Shown: in pieces, positions 16,870-26,531 of the stretch | Position numbering within the stretch: the stretch's first letter is position 1 | Layout: the number at the start of each line of letters is the position of its first letter | NCBI GenBank assembly: GCA_006438735.1 | Contig: RCZF01000001.1 | Coordinates: 310,001-374,000 of the forward strand | Length of the DNA stretch: 64,000 nt | Reading direction: 5' to 3' | Source: Sphingomonas koreensis | GTDB taxonomy: Bacteria > Pseudomonadota > Alphaproteobacteria > Sphingomonadales > Sphingomonadaceae | The notes under the pieces: model-generated | Told to the model about the DNA's origin: nothing | The model's input: only the letters and a program-made list of their open reading frames with translations | Databases searched by the model: none | Translations under genes and position numbers: made by a program

Positions 16870-18729
16870 TCATCGGCGCTGCCGCATCATGGCGATCGAG
16901 GCCTTGGGATTGATGATGTGGAGCCGCCCGTCCGCGCTGCTTTGTGAGCCCGCGACGAGAAACCGGATCACTTCCGTGGGCGTGAGCGCCGGATCGAGAG
17001 CTAGGAGCTTGGCGGCGAGGTTGACGACCGCGGGCGCTGCCATAGACGTGCCCGACAACCGCAACCGCGCGCCGCCGGGTACAACTGACTCGACCTGATA
17101 GCCGCTGGCGTGGAGTCGCACGGACTTGCCGTAGGTGGTGAACGACACCTCCTCGCCTGCCTGATCGACCGCGCCGACGGCGATCAAGTTAGGAAGATCG
17201 AACGACGATGGTTCGTCTTCGGTGAAACCATTATCATCATTTGAATTGCCTGACGCGCAAACGAACAGAACGTCGGGGGCACTCGCCAGCGCGCGCCGCA
17301 GGCCGTCGCGGTCACGCTCGAAAAGATGGCGCGCAATCACCTTGCGGTCGGCTGCGTCCTTGCCGATGCCGTTGGCCTCTAGATTGTCCTCGAAATCGGT
17401 CGGCGACAAACCCCAGCTCATATTGACGACACGAATGCCGCGGGTGCGGAACCAGTCGGCATAATGCTGGTAGGCCTCGATCTCGCGCGCGACGAAATCA
17501 TCGGTGATTGGCGCCGGCACATTGTGCCATTCCCAAGTCGATCGCGCGATCGCCAGCCGGATCGCTGGATTGCCCCGCGCGGCGATGCCGGCGATGTGCG
17601 TGCCGTGAATGTAATGGCCGCCGAAAAAGTAGGTCGTCTCCGCCAGCGAGGCACGGGCAATTGGATCGAGCCCGGCGAGCTTGCGGCGCCAAGCGTCTGC
17701 CTCGGGGCTTTCGATCGAGGCATCGAGATCGGAGCTGCCCTTGATATCGCCGAGGCTGGCGGCATAGTCGTGTTGCTGCGTCGGCGTGAGTGGGTTGAGG
17801 TTACCGTGGCTCGGGCGGAAATCAATGTCATAGGCAAGGCCATGCGGATCAGCCGACGACCCCGGCGTGGGATCGACGAAAGTCTTGTCGGGAAACAGCG
17901 AGAGGTCCACACCCGTATCCCAAATTCCGACGCGTACGAGTGTCAGGTGGTCCGCCGCGGTCAGCGTGACGTCTCGCGCCGCCCAGATGTCGGGCTTGGG
18001 CGCATCGTGCGCCGCAATGTAGGCTGTCAGTGCGGCCAATTCCTGCGGCCCCGTCTGTGCGAAATAACGAATGAAGCCACGCGCAACGATAACGGCGTTA
18101 ACATTTTCGCTGCTTAGTTGATGAGTCCGCGCCACTCCCGGTTCGACGGTGGCTTGAATGTGTCCGAGCATCGTGTCGGCGGAGGCGATCAGCGCGGCAC
18201 CGCGTCGCTGTTTGATGCCGTTACGCACCACTGACCAAGGCAATTTGTTCAGGCTCACTATAAATTCGCGATTGAATGCGGCGACATAAACAGGGCCAGT
18301 TCGTCGACCAGTAGCGAGCCGCGCTCGCGCAAGCGCCATCGTGGTGATGCTGGTCAACAGCTTGGCCTCCGGCTTATCCGCCAATTCGCGGAGCGTCTCG
18401 ATAGACCGGATTAACGCGCGATTGTCGCCGCTGAGGATTTGCAGGCCGAGCCGCTGTCCATACAGTGCGCTCAACGTGGCTTTATCCTGGATATCATAGT
18501 GCGTGAGCACCGCATCGATGTCGGCATTAACCTGAGCGGCAAAGCGCGCGAAGGTAGCGTCGTCGGCGCGAATAAGGTCAGTGGCGGTGCCGTTGATTGG
18601 ATACGTGAAGCGAGGCAAGTCGTCACGGGTCCTAACGACTTTCCGCGCGATATATTGGTGCGCGCCGGCGAGGCTAGGCTCGAAGGCGATGATCAGCAGG
18701 ATTGGCAGGTGGCGCAGTCGCCAAGTCAT
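16870..18729 (-). CDS. secreted subtilisin-like serine protease (S8), paralogue 1
   Basis: This is a predicted exported protease of 619 residues. A signal peptide follows ATG 18729 (MTWRLRHLPILLIIAFEPSLAGA); a longer in-frame start upstream would bury the signal. About 250 residues of unusual N-terminal region precede the catalytic domain. The triad is clear: Asp271 in GIWDTGVDL, His375 in HGTHIAG and Ser562 in SGTSMAAP, with the oxyanion Asn in CASGNSND. Between Asp and His there is an insertion of about 100 residues, longer than in classical subtilisin. A paralogue with the same layout is at 60671-62530. The N-terminal region could be a pro-domain or binding module; its substrate is unknown. 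Confidence 0.92.
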   Translation of the reverse strand: MTWRLRHLPILLIIAFEPSLAGAHQYIARKVVRTRDDLPRFTYPINGTATDLIRADDATFARFAAQVNADIDAVLTHYDIQDKATLSALYGQRLGLQILSGDNRALIRSIETLRELADKPEAKLLTSITTMALARARLATGRRTGPVYVAAFNREFIVSLNKLPWSVVRNGIKQRRGAALIASADTMLGHIQATVEPGVARTHQLSSENVNAVIVARGFIRYFAQTGPQELAALTAYIAAHDAPKPDIWAARDVTLTAADHLTLVRVGIWDTGVDLSLFPDKTFVDPTPGSSADPHGLAYDIDFRPSHGNLNPLTPTQQHDYAASLGDIKGSSDLDASIESPEADAWRRKLAGLDPIARASLAETTYFFGGHYIHGTHIAGIAARGNPAIRLAIARSTWEWHNVPAPITDDFVAREIEAYQHYADWFRTRGIRVVNMSWGLSPTDFEDNLEANGIGKDAADRKVIARHLFERDRDGLRRALASAPDVLFVCASGNSNDDNGFTEDEPSSFDLPNLIAVGAVDQAGEEVSFTTYGKSVRLHASGYQVESVVPGGARLRLSGTSMAAPAVVNLAAKLLALDPALTPTEVIRFLVAGSQSSADGRLHIINPKASIAMMRQRR

Positions 18730-18806
18730 ATCGAGTCCATGAAAACACCCCGACTTGTCTCTCATCGCTGCCAGACCATCGCAGCACGGGCCATTGACGA
18801 ACGGCG

Positions 18807-19187
18807 CTATTTTAATCGAGGCTGGATGGAGATCGTGACCGGCAAGCCTTCCGAATCGACCTGCTGCCACTTCTGGCCAAGCTTCTTGCCCGCAATCAAA
18901 TTACGCTCACACCTGTAGCCCATCTTGCCGTCGGCGGTCGGCTTGGCGATCATGCAGAAATGGTCGGCGTCGGCGATCCACACCTGCTGGGCGCTGGTCC
19001 CGTCCGGAAAGGTGAGGGCGACCGTCCCGTCGGCGGCAAAGACGGCGGTGACCTTGCCTTGGCTGCCGTAGTCGCCGATCAAAGTGTTGCCGATCGCAAT
19101 TCCCATAGGGTTCTTGGTCGCGGCGTCTGCCGTCGTGGTCAGCGCGATAGTCGCTAGTACCCCTAAAACAATGTTTCCTGCGGTCAT
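18807..19187 (-). CDS. small secreted protein of unknown function
   Basis: The protein has 126 residues with a signal peptide ending near TTTADA. The mature part is beta-rich (TVALTFPDGTSAQQVWIAD, HFCMIAKP, MGYRCERN) with two cysteines that could pair. ATG 19187 has GGGGGA upstream. It lies 77 bases upstream of the S8 protease on the same strand, so the two may be co-transcribed. A role as inhibitor or partner of the protease is only a guess. I do not recognise a family. Confidence 0.8.
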   Translation of the reverse strand: MTAGNIVLGVLATIALTTTADAATKNPMGIAIGNTLIGDYGSQGKVTAVFAADGTVALTFPDGTSAQQVWIADADHFCMIAKPTADGKMGYRCERNLIAGKKLGQKWQQVDSEGLPVTISIQPRLK

Positions 19188-19243
19188 GATAATCCCCCGG
19201 TTGGTGGCCCCCCGTCGAGTGTAGATCGATCGACTGCGCCTGC

Positions 19244-19261
19244 TACCGGCAAATGCCGGTA
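19244..19261. promoter_or_regulatory. perfect 8-bp inverted repeat between two minus-strand genes
   Basis: TACCGGCA and TGCCGGTA are separated by AA. The repeat lies just beyond the stop of the LuxR-type gene (19273) and about 60 bases upstream of the start of the secreted-protein gene (19187). Its symmetry suits a dimeric regulator site; as a terminator it lacks a T-run and has a two-base loop. Confidence 0.4.
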
Positions 19262-19272
19262 ATCGTGCGAGC

Positions 19273-20349
19273 TCAGAACCGTCCGACGCTGCCGGCGATT
19301 AGCGCGACGAGTTCGCCCTGCCGATGCACGCCCGTTTTGCGGAAGATCGCCTCAAGATAAGAGCGTGCGGTGGTCAGACGGATATTGCAGTCCGTAGCAC
19401 TCTGCGCGAGATCGCGGCCGGTCGCCAGCGCCGCGGTCAGCCGCGCCTCAGCAGGCGATAGGTCGAACAGCGCACGCAGGATCGCGAGATCGGGTTGTGC
19501 CGGCGTGCCGTCCGCCACGTGCATGACGAGCAGCGACAGGCTCCCTGCGAAGATATCTCGCGCTGCGCCGATCAACGGCAGCACGTGGACAATCCGGCCC
19601 GGACGAACATCGGTGGCCGGCAGTGCGATCGACCGCGCACTCGACTGGCCGGCAAGGATGGTAGCGAGTGCCGCGTCGCCGGGCGGATGTCCGAGCATGA
19701 TGCGCCCCCCGCCACGCGTGCCGATCAGTGCCGGGGTCATCAGCGCGTTGGTGTCGCGCACGACACCAGCGCGGTCGAGCAATGCAGCTGGCATGTCAAG
19801 CGCACACATGGCCTCAAGCGCGCCCCGTGCGCGCTCCACGCCGAGCCGCGTGGCGAGAACGCCGGCGCGAGCGAGATGCGGACGTAAAGCGGTTAGTCGG
19901 GCGATCGCCGCCCCGTCGTGACGGCCATCCGCCACTTCGCGCTCAAAGGTGAACACCACCTGCTCGTGGGTGGGCATCGGAATAGCGGTCCCGATCTGCC
20001 AGGCGACCCCGACCTCCTCGAGCAGCTGCCTTGCCGAATCGCGAGCGAGTTGCTCGGGCGTCATCAGGTCATTCAGACAGTGGAAGTACTGATCGCCGAG
20101 GGTGACCTCGCGCAATCGTTCTGGATCGCGCTCGCTACGTTTCCAAGCATCGGTCTCTGCGAAGCGGCGCAACACCTCTCGAGTGCGTTCGGTCGTTCGC
20201 CAGCGCGGTGCGGCGACGCCGTCGAAGACGAGTAATGAGCCGCTCGCCGAGTGGCTGATTGCGCTCAGCGACTCCAGAACGCCGGGCCATCGTTCGGGCA
20301 CGATCGCCGCCTCGTAGATCGCCTCGACGAGATCCGGCAATTCCAACAT
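19273..20349 (-). CDS. LuxR-family transcriptional regulator
   Basis: This is a regulator of 358 residues. The C-terminus (FDLSPAEARLTAALATGR to LTTARSYLEAIFRKTGVHRQGELVALI) is a LuxR-type helix-turn-helix. The N-terminal 290 residues carry no named domain that I can identify; they have PAS/GAF-like alternation and may bind a ligand. ATG 20349 is preceded by GGAGG at six bases. The layout matches a group of alphaproteobacterial LuxR proteins with one diffuse sensory domain. It is followed by the inverted repeat and the secreted-protein/protease pair, which could be its targets. Confidence 0.88.
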   Translation of the reverse strand: MLELPDLVEAIYEAAIVPERWPGVLESLSAISHSASGSLLVFDGVAAPRWRTTERTREVLRRFAETDAWKRSERDPERLREVTLGDQYFHCLNDLMTPEQLARDSARQLLEEVGVAWQIGTAIPMPTHEQVVFTFEREVADGRHDGAAIARLTALRPHLARAGVLATRLGVERARGALEAMCALDMPAALLDRAGVVRDTNALMTPALIGTRGGGRIMLGHPPGDAALATILAGQSSARSIALPATDVRPGRIVHVLPLIGAARDIFAGSLSLLVMHVADGTPAQPDLAILRALFDLSPAEARLTAALATGRDLAQSATDCNIRLTTARSYLEAIFRKTGVHRQGELVALIAGSVGRF

Positions 20350-20799
20350 TCATCGCCTCCACATGCCGCAGACATATCGATAGCTGGAAGCCTATCACCG
20401 GCTACGTAAATACCAAGATCGCTCGTCTTCACCTGTCAGACTCGCAGCGTGGAAAACGGCGCTACGAGCAACCTGACTTTTGATCGGATCGACAGCTTCT
20501 ACCCTCATCTCCCTTGGTTGCGAGCTGTTGCGCTTCGTTGGTCGGCGGGGCCGATGCTCAGCTGAACAAGTGTCCGGTTCAGGGGAGCGGTTAGCGGTGC
20601 CGAATGTCACAACTGGGTTATTTCGGATTCGGTGTTAGCTGCACGAACGTCCGCTACGCGGCTTCGGTCGCCCGAAAGCCAGAACGCGACGTCCAAACCA
20701 TCTGTCCGAGATGCGCGCGGGTGTAATGGGGCTAAATCCACCGACCCTGAAAGCTTCGCGGTCAACATCGGAAATCATGATTGTCCCGCCTATCCGAAT
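20350..20799. other. intergenic region, no gene seen
   Basis: This gap of 450 bases lies between the LuxR-type gene and the end of the RND pump gene. Frames present on both strands carry no recognisable motif. It should hold the promoter of the LuxR-type gene at its left side. Confidence 0.4.
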
Positions 20800-23700
20800 T
20801 TAAGTGGTAGCCAATTGGGTCACCGTCGTATCGCCCCGCTGCGTCCACCCCAAGACAAGGCGCAACACGGCGGGCAGGACGAACAGCGTCAGGATAGTTG
20901 CGGTGATCAGGCCGCCGATCACGGTGATCGCGAGCGGCTTCTGCACCTCGGCGCCGGTGCCGTGGGCGAGTGCCATCGGCACGAACCCGAGCGACGGCAC
21001 CACAGCCGTCATCAGCACCGAGCGAAAGCGCTCCATCGCGCCGCCAGAGATCCCCTCGTCGACCGCCATCCCGGAGCGCAGACGCGCCTGAATGCTGGTC
21101 ATCATGACGAGGCCGTTGAGCACCGAGACGCCGAACAGCACAATGAGCCCGACCGCGGCCGAGATCGAGAACAGCTGCCCGGTGAGCGCCAGTGCGAACA
21201 CCCCGCCCGATACGGCGAGCGGCACCGCGGCGAAGATCGCTGCCGCCATCGCCGCGCTTTCCAGCGCCATGAACAGCAGGATGAAGATCACCAAGGCGGC
21301 GATCGGGATCACCACCATCAAACGCGCCGAGGCGGCCTGCAGGCTCTGGAACTGGCCGCCCCATTCCAGATAGGTACCGGTTGGCAACTTGACCTCGGCG
21401 TCGATCTTCGCGCGCGCCTGATCGACAAAGGTGCCGACATCGACGCCTCGGACGTTCGACTGGATCACCACGCGGCGCTTGCCGTTCTCGCGGCTGATCT
21501 GGTTGAGCCCGTCGGTCTCCTGGAAATCGACGAGCTGGCGGAGCGGCACCGTTTGCCGCGCTCCTGCTGCGTTGGGTGGGAGCGCGACGGGGATCGCGCC
21601 GATTGCCTCGATATCGTCGCGCGCGGCATCCGGCATGCGCACGACGATATTGAAGCGCCGGTCACCCTCGAACACCACGCCTGCCTCGCGGCCGCCAAGG
21701 GCGGTCGCCACCGTATTGGCAACCTCCTCGACCGACAGACCAAGCCCGGCGATCGCCGACCTGTTGAAGCGGAAATCGAGCGTCGGGAAACCGCCGGTCT
21801 GCTCGACGCGAACGTCGGCCGCGCCGGGGATCGATTGCAGGACGCGGCCGATCGACGCGGCGGTCGTCGTCATCTGGTCGAGATCGTCGCCATAGAGCTT
21901 GATCGCGACATCACCGCGCACACCCGAGATCAACTCGTTGAAGCGCATCTCGATCGGCTGGGTGAATTCATAGCTATTGCCGACCAGCGTCTCGAGCTTT
22001 GCGTTCATCCGCTCGACCAAATCGTCCTTGGTCTCAGTGGGGTCGGGCCACTCGTCTTGCGGCTTCAGGATGACGAAGCTGTCCGACTGGTTGGGCGGCA
22101 TCGGATCGGATGCCACCTCGGCGGTGCCGGTCTTCGAGAAGGTGTAGCGAACCTCGGGGAAGCTCGCGACGACCTTCTCGACCTTGCGCTGCATCGCCGC
22201 CGACTGCTCGATCCCCGCCGATGGAATGCGCAGCGCCGAGACAGCGAGGTTCTTCTCATCGAGCTGCGGGATGAACTCGCGGCCGACAAATTGGAAGGTC
22301 ACCGCGGCGACCAGGAACACCGCGACGCCAATGCCGATCGTCGCCCACGGCCGCGCCATCGCCTTGGGTAAAGCGCGCGCATAGCGTTCCTTGGTCCAGG
22401 CGATGATCCGCACTTCCTTCTCCGCGACCTTGCTGCGAATGACGACCGCGAGCATCGCCGGCACGAAGGTCAGCGACAGCATGAACGCCGCGGCAAGCGC
22501 CAGCATCACCGTCACCGCCATCGGCCCGAAGGTCTTGCCTTCGACGCCCTGGAAAGTGAGCAGCGGCACGAACACCATGAAGATGATCGCCTGGCCGAAC
22601 AGCGACGGGCGGATCATCTCCTTGACCGAGGCCGACACCTCTTCGAGCCGCTCGCCGACGCCGAGCAGTCGGCCTTCATGCTCCTGTCGCTCGGTTATCC
22701 GGCGCAAGAAGTTCTCGACGATGATGACGGTGCCGTCGACGATCAGCCCGAAGTCGAGCGCGCCGAGGCTCATCAGATTGCCCGGCACCTTCAGCTCGTT
22801 CATCCCGATCGCCATCAACAGGAAAGACAGCGGGATGACGAGCGCGGTGATGATCGCCGCGCGGATGTTGCCGAGCAGCAGGAACAGCGAGACGATAACC
22901 AGCAGCGCGCCTTCGGTCAGGTTCTTCTGCACGGTCTCGACCGTCGCATTGACCAGCTCCGATCGATCAAGCGTAACGTCGAGGCTGATGCCGGGCGGCA
23001 GCGATTTCTTGATCTCCTGAATGCGCACGCCGGCATCGCGCGCGACGGTGCGGCTGTTCTCGCCGAGCAGCATCAGCGCGGTGCCGATCACTGCCTGCTC
23101 GCCGTTCTCCGACGCCGCCCCGGTGCGCAGGTCGCCGCCGACCGACACCTCGGCCACGTCGCGCACCCGCACCGGCACGCCACCCTTGTTGGCGACAACG
23201 GCATTCTCGATCTGGTCGATCTTGGTGATGCGGGCATCGACGCGCGCGAGAAATGCCTCGCCACCGCGATTGACGTAATTGGCGCCGACCGAGAGGTTGT
23301 TGCGCTCCAATGCGTCGGCCAGATCGTTGAATGACAGGCCGAAGGACGACAGCCGCGCCGGATCGGGCTGAACGAGATATTGCTTCTCATAGCCGCCGAT
23401 CGAATCGATCCCGGCGACGCCCGGCACGGTGCGCATCTGCAGCGCCACGATCCAGTCCTGCACCGTGCGCAGATAGGCGGCCTTGGCGACCTCGCTCGTC
23501 AGGCGATCGCCTTCCGGCGTCAGATAGGAGCCGTCGGGCTGCGGGCCGGGCTTCCCGGCGACCGGCTTGGCATCCTCGGCATAACGGATCGACCACATCA
23601 GCACCTCGCCGAGACCGGTCGAGACCGGCCCCATGCTCGGCTGCACGCCGTCCGGCAGATCGCCGCCGATCTGGTTGAGCCGCTCGGCGACCTGCTGGCG

Positions 23701-24018
23701 ATCGAAATAGATGTCGGTCGAATCGCTGAAGATCGCCGTCACCTGGCTGAAGCCGTTGCGCGAGATGGAGCGCGTCGTCTCGAGCCCCGGCACTCCCGCC
23801 AGCGCCGTTTCTACAGGCAAGGTGACGAGCTTCTCCATATCGGTCGGCGACAGTGCCGGCGCGACCGAGTTAATCTGGACCTGCTTGTTGGTGATGTCGG
23901 GCACCGCGTCGATCGGCAGGCGCTGGAGCTGGTAAAGCCCGAACGCCGCGAGCGCGGCGGTGATGAACAGGATGATGTATCGGTTTCGGACCGACACATC
24001 GATGAGGCGTGCTAGCAT
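20800..24018 (-). CDS. heavy-metal RND efflux pump (CzcA/CusA family)
   Basis: This inner-membrane proton-driven pump of 1,072 residues exports metal ions as the core of a tripartite system. It starts MLARLIDVSVRNRYIILFITA and then shows the family porter motif LQRLPIDAVPDITNKQVQI. The TM4 motif GALDFGLIVDGTVIIVEN is characteristic of the heavy-metal (HME) RND class. A CzcA-type SRNGFSQVTAIF and STGLGEVLMWS are also present, and a second set of six TM helices lies near the C-terminus. The length is normal. It is the third gene of the CBA operon, 25 bases after the adaptor. Substrate (Cu/Ag versus Co/Zn/Cd) is not decided by what I can see; overall it looks closer to CzcA. Confidence 0.93.
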   Translation of the reverse strand: MLARLIDVSVRNRYIILFITAALAAFGLYQLQRLPIDAVPDITNKQVQINSVAPALSPTDMEKLVTLPVETALAGVPGLETTRSISRNGFSQVTAIFSDSTDIYFDRQQVAERLNQIGGDLPDGVQPSMGPVSTGLGEVLMWSIRYAEDAKPVAGKPGPQPDGSYLTPEGDRLTSEVAKAAYLRTVQDWIVALQMRTVPGVAGIDSIGGYEKQYLVQPDPARLSSFGLSFNDLADALERNNLSVGANYVNRGGEAFLARVDARITKIDQIENAVVANKGGVPVRVRDVAEVSVGGDLRTGAASENGEQAVIGTALMLLGENSRTVARDAGVRIQEIKKSLPPGISLDVTLDRSELVNATVETVQKNLTEGALLVIVSLFLLLGNIRAAIITALVIPLSFLLMAIGMNELKVPGNLMSLGALDFGLIVDGTVIIVENFLRRITERQEHEGRLLGVGERLEEVSASVKEMIRPSLFGQAIIFMVFVPLLTFQGVEGKTFGPMAVTVMLALAAAFMLSLTFVPAMLAVVIRSKVAEKEVRIIAWTKERYARALPKAMARPWATIGIGVAVFLVAAVTFQFVGREFIPQLDEKNLAVSALRIPSAGIEQSAAMQRKVEKVVASFPEVRYTFSKTGTAEVASDPMPPNQSDSFVILKPQDEWPDPTETKDDLVERMNAKLETLVGNSYEFTQPIEMRFNELISGVRGDVAIKLYGDDLDQMTTTAASIGRVLQSIPGAADVRVEQTGGFPTLDFRFNRSAIAGLGLSVEEVANTVATALGGREAGVVFEGDRRFNIVVRMPDAARDDIEAIGAIPVALPPNAAGARQTVPLRQLVDFQETDGLNQISRENGKRRVVIQSNVRGVDVGTFVDQARAKIDAEVKLPTGTYLEWGGQFQSLQAASARLMVVIPIAALVIFILLFMALESAAMAAAIFAAVPLAVSGGVFALALTGQLFSISAAVGLIVLFGVSVLNGLVMMTSIQARLRSGMAVDEGISGGAMERFRSVLMTAVVPSLGFVPMALAHGTGAEVQKPLAITVIGGLITATILTLFVLPAVLRLVLGWTQRGDTTVTQLATT

Positions 24019-24043
24019 GATGCGTGTCTCCTGAAGGTGTCGG

Positions 24044-25186
24044 TCAGTCTTCTTCGCCCGAGCCCTTTTCGAGCTCGGCCTTGAGGACGAAGGCCTGCTT
24101 CCCGGCGACAGTCTCGCCGGGTTTCACGCCGTTCAGGATCTGTGCGGTCTCACTGGTGCGCTCGCCCACTTCGACGGGGCGCACGGCGAAGCCCTTGGCG
24201 GTGCGCACGAACACGACATCGCGTCCGCCGACCGACTGTACCGCCTCGCTCGGTACTGCGACGCCGCCGCCGCCGTCGGTCGCGGTGATCCTCGCGCGGA
24301 TATATTCGCCCACTGTCAGCATGCTGCCGCCGCTGGTCGGCGTCAGCACCACTGTCATCGTGCGGCTTTCGGCATCAGCGCTCGGCGTGATCGAGCGCAC
24401 GCGCGCGGTCACATCATTGCCGTCGGCCTCGATCACGGCCGCCGCACCGGGCTTGATGCGATCACCGTCACGAACTGGCACCGACACTTCGGCCTGGACG
24501 ACCGCGGGGTTGGTGATGCGGAACAGCTCGTCCGCTGCACTGACATAACTTCCGAGCACCGCCGGCGCGGCGGTTATCCGCCCTGCGATCGGCGAGCGCG
24601 CCGAGACGAACCGGCCGCTGACGCCCGCCGCCGCCGCTTCGCCGCTGGCGCTGGCGACCTGTGCGGTGGCCGCCTGATAATCAGCCCTTGCGGCCTCAAG
24701 ATCGGCGCGGGCAGTGACCTTGGCGTCGTAGAGCCGCTGTTCGCGCGCGTAATTGGCCTTGGCCTGCGCCGCGCGTGCTTGCGCCGCCAGCAGCGAGCCG
24801 CTGATCGAGGCGGCGTCGCGGCTCTCGATCGTCGCGATCGTCTCACCGCGTGCGACGGCATCGCCGATCTGCTTGGTGATTCGCGTCACTCGCCCATCGG
24901 CGCCGGCTGTGAGCACGGCGAGACCAGATGGCGGCGCTTCGATCGCGCCTTGGGCGATGACCTGTGACCCAAAGCCGCCGTCATCGACGCGATAAAGGCC
25001 GATATCCGCGGCGTCGATCCGCGCTTCGTCCATCGTGATGGTGAGCGGTGTCTTCGGCGCAGCCTTGGTTGCCGAAGCCGATGCTTCTGTCGATTGCGGC
25101 TGATCGCTGCCGTGTCCGATGAAATAGCCGGCCGCGCCGGCGATTAGGGCGGCGCCTGCGACGGCCCCGAGCAATGTGCGATTCAT
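24044..25186 (-). CDS. RND efflux periplasmic adaptor (CzcB/CusB family, membrane fusion protein)
   Basis: The adaptor links the pump to the outer-membrane channel. From ATG 25186 (AAGGA ten bases upstream) the protein has an N-terminal membrane anchor or signal (LLGAVAGAALIAGAAGYFIG). Barrel-sandwich and lipoyl-like halves follow (GRVTRITKQIGDAVARGETI and RSPIAGRITAAPAVLGSYV), separated by a coiled-coil hairpin of Ala-rich helices. Beta-barrel and membrane-proximal domains come last (SEAVQSVGGRDVVFVRTAKGF). Two upstream in-frame ATGs would overlap the TolC-like gene. The acidic tail EKGSGEED ends the protein. The order outer-membrane protein, adaptor, pump is standard for czcCBA. Confidence 0.9.
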   Translation of the reverse strand: MNRTLLGAVAGAALIAGAAGYFIGHGSDQPQSTEASASATKAAPKTPLTITMDEARIDAADIGLYRVDDGGFGSQVIAQGAIEAPPSGLAVLTAGADGRVTRITKQIGDAVARGETIATIESRDAASISGSLLAAQARAAQAKANYAREQRLYDAKVTARADLEAARADYQAATAQVASASGEAAAAGVSGRFVSARSPIAGRITAAPAVLGSYVSAADELFRITNPAVVQAEVSVPVRDGDRIKPGAAAVIEADGNDVTARVRSITPSADAESRTMTVVLTPTSGGSMLTVGEYIRARITATDGGGGVAVPSEAVQSVGGRDVVFVRTAKGFAVRPVEVGERTSETAQILNGVKPGETVAGKQAFVLKAELEKGSGEED

Positions 25187-25200
25187 GGAAAGCATGTCCT

Positions 25201-26463
25201 TCACTGCGCCCACGCTTCACGCGCGAGCGTGGCGGCGGCCTCGGCGCGAACCTGCCGCGCCGCGATGAGATCGGATTGGGTGAGGGCATAAGCCTGCTGC
25301 GCGTCGAGCAACTCGATCAGCGACACCTTGCCCGCACGGTACGAGAGTTCGGCCAGCCTCAGCGCCTCGCGCGCCTCGGCGAGGCCGCTCTGTTCGAGCG
25401 CGCCAAGCCGCGCCTCGGCCGCCGCGAGCGAGGCGCGCGCATTGGCGATCGTCGCCGTCGCCTCGTTGGTCGCCGCGGTCACGCGCGCCTCCGCTCCGGC
25501 AACGTCCGAGCGCGCGGCGGCGATGTTGCCTTGATTGCGATCGAAGACCGGCAGCGGCATCGACACACTGGCGACGAGCCCGACATCGCCGGTCTCGCGC
25601 AGATGCCGCACCCCGACCCCAACTGACGGATCGACCCGACCGTCGGCGCGCGCCTGCGCGACATCGGCGCGCGCGATCGCCGCCTGCGCCTTGGCCAGTG
25701 CGACATCGAGCGTGGCATTGGCATCAATCGTTGCCGGTATCGGCACCGGCGCGTCACCGACCAGTCGCTCGGGCACGTCGCTGCCGAGCAGCGCGGCTAA
25801 GCCGTTACGCGTGTTGCGCTCATCGGCTTCGGCCGAGCGAAATGCGGCAGTCGTCCGCGCCAGCGTTGCTCGTGCCCGCAGGCCCCTGAGCGGAGGCTCG
25901 CGCCCAGCATCGACCAGCTCCTTGGCAACGCGCGCGAGTTCCTGGGAGCGCGTCACATTGTCTTGGGCGACAGTGAGCAGATCGCGTGTCGCAACGCCCT
26001 CGGCAAAACGGGTGCGGACCTGCCGAATGAGATCGGCGCGCGCGATCGACAGCTGCAGCTGCGCCGCGAAAAGCCGCGCCTCACTCGCTGACACTCGCGC
26101 ACGGCGATGCCCGGCGAGATCGAGCCGCTGGTTGATCGAAGCAGTTACTTCGGTCGTGCGAAAGCCCGACAAAACGCCGCTTCCGGCAAAATTTTCGAGT
26201 TCGACGGTGAACTCGGGATTGGTGTGGAAGCCCGCCTGTCGGACGCGGCCTAGCGCTGCGCCAACCTCCGCGCGCGCTGCCGCGAGGTTCGGCGACCGTG
26301 CCTCGGCTTCGGCGAGGGCTTGGTCGAGCGTAAGCTGGCGCGGCAACGGGCCTGTCAGCGACGCCGCGCGCGGACCGACCGGTCCGATGGTCTGTGCAGT
26401 CGCCGTCACCGACGGCGCCGCGAGCACGACCGCAAGCGCGGCCGCGACAATGATGCGATACAT
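25201..26463 (-). CDS. TolC-like outer-membrane efflux protein (CzcC/CusC family)
   Basis: This outer-membrane channel of 420 residues has a signal peptide (AAALAVVLAAPSVTATAQ) after ATG 26463, which has AGGAG nine bases upstream. Two repeats of the OEP family are visible, each with long helices rich in Ala, Arg and Glu (LDQALAEAEARSPNLAAARAE near the N-terminus and LRLAELSYRAGKVSLIELLDAQQAY near the C-terminus). No N-terminal lipobox Cys is present, unlike CusC. It is the first structural gene of the efflux operon and ends 14 bases before the adaptor start. Confidence 0.92.
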   Translation of the reverse strand: MYRIIVAAALAVVLAAPSVTATAQTIGPVGPRAASLTGPLPRQLTLDQALAEAEARSPNLAAARAEVGAALGRVRQAGFHTNPEFTVELENFAGSGVLSGFRTTEVTASINQRLDLAGHRRARVSASEARLFAAQLQLSIARADLIRQVRTRFAEGVATRDLLTVAQDNVTRSQELARVAKELVDAGREPPLRGLRARATLARTTAAFRSAEADERNTRNGLAALLGSDVPERLVGDAPVPIPATIDANATLDVALAKAQAAIARADVAQARADGRVDPSVGVGVRHLRETGDVGLVASVSMPLPVFDRNQGNIAAARSDVAGAEARVTAATNEATATIANARASLAAAEARLGALEQSGLAEAREALRLAELSYRAGKVSLIELLDAQQAYALTQSDLIAARQVRAEAAATLAREAWAQ

Positions 26464-26531
26464 GGAAGAAATCTCCTGACAATATCGGACGCCAGGCGAC
26501 GTTCAGCGTCGCTGGCGGAGAATCCGGTTCG

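Noticed and set aside
20632-22371. 579-codon plus-strand frame rich in His, Arg and Asp opposite the RND pump
   Set aside because: Typical antisense frame of a GC-rich gene; composition (many RHH/RD runs) is unlike a real protein and the pump on the other strand is certain.
25535-26479. 314-codon Ser/Ala/Arg-rich plus-strand frame
   Set aside because: Antisense to the TolC-like gene; low-complexity composition from codon shadow.
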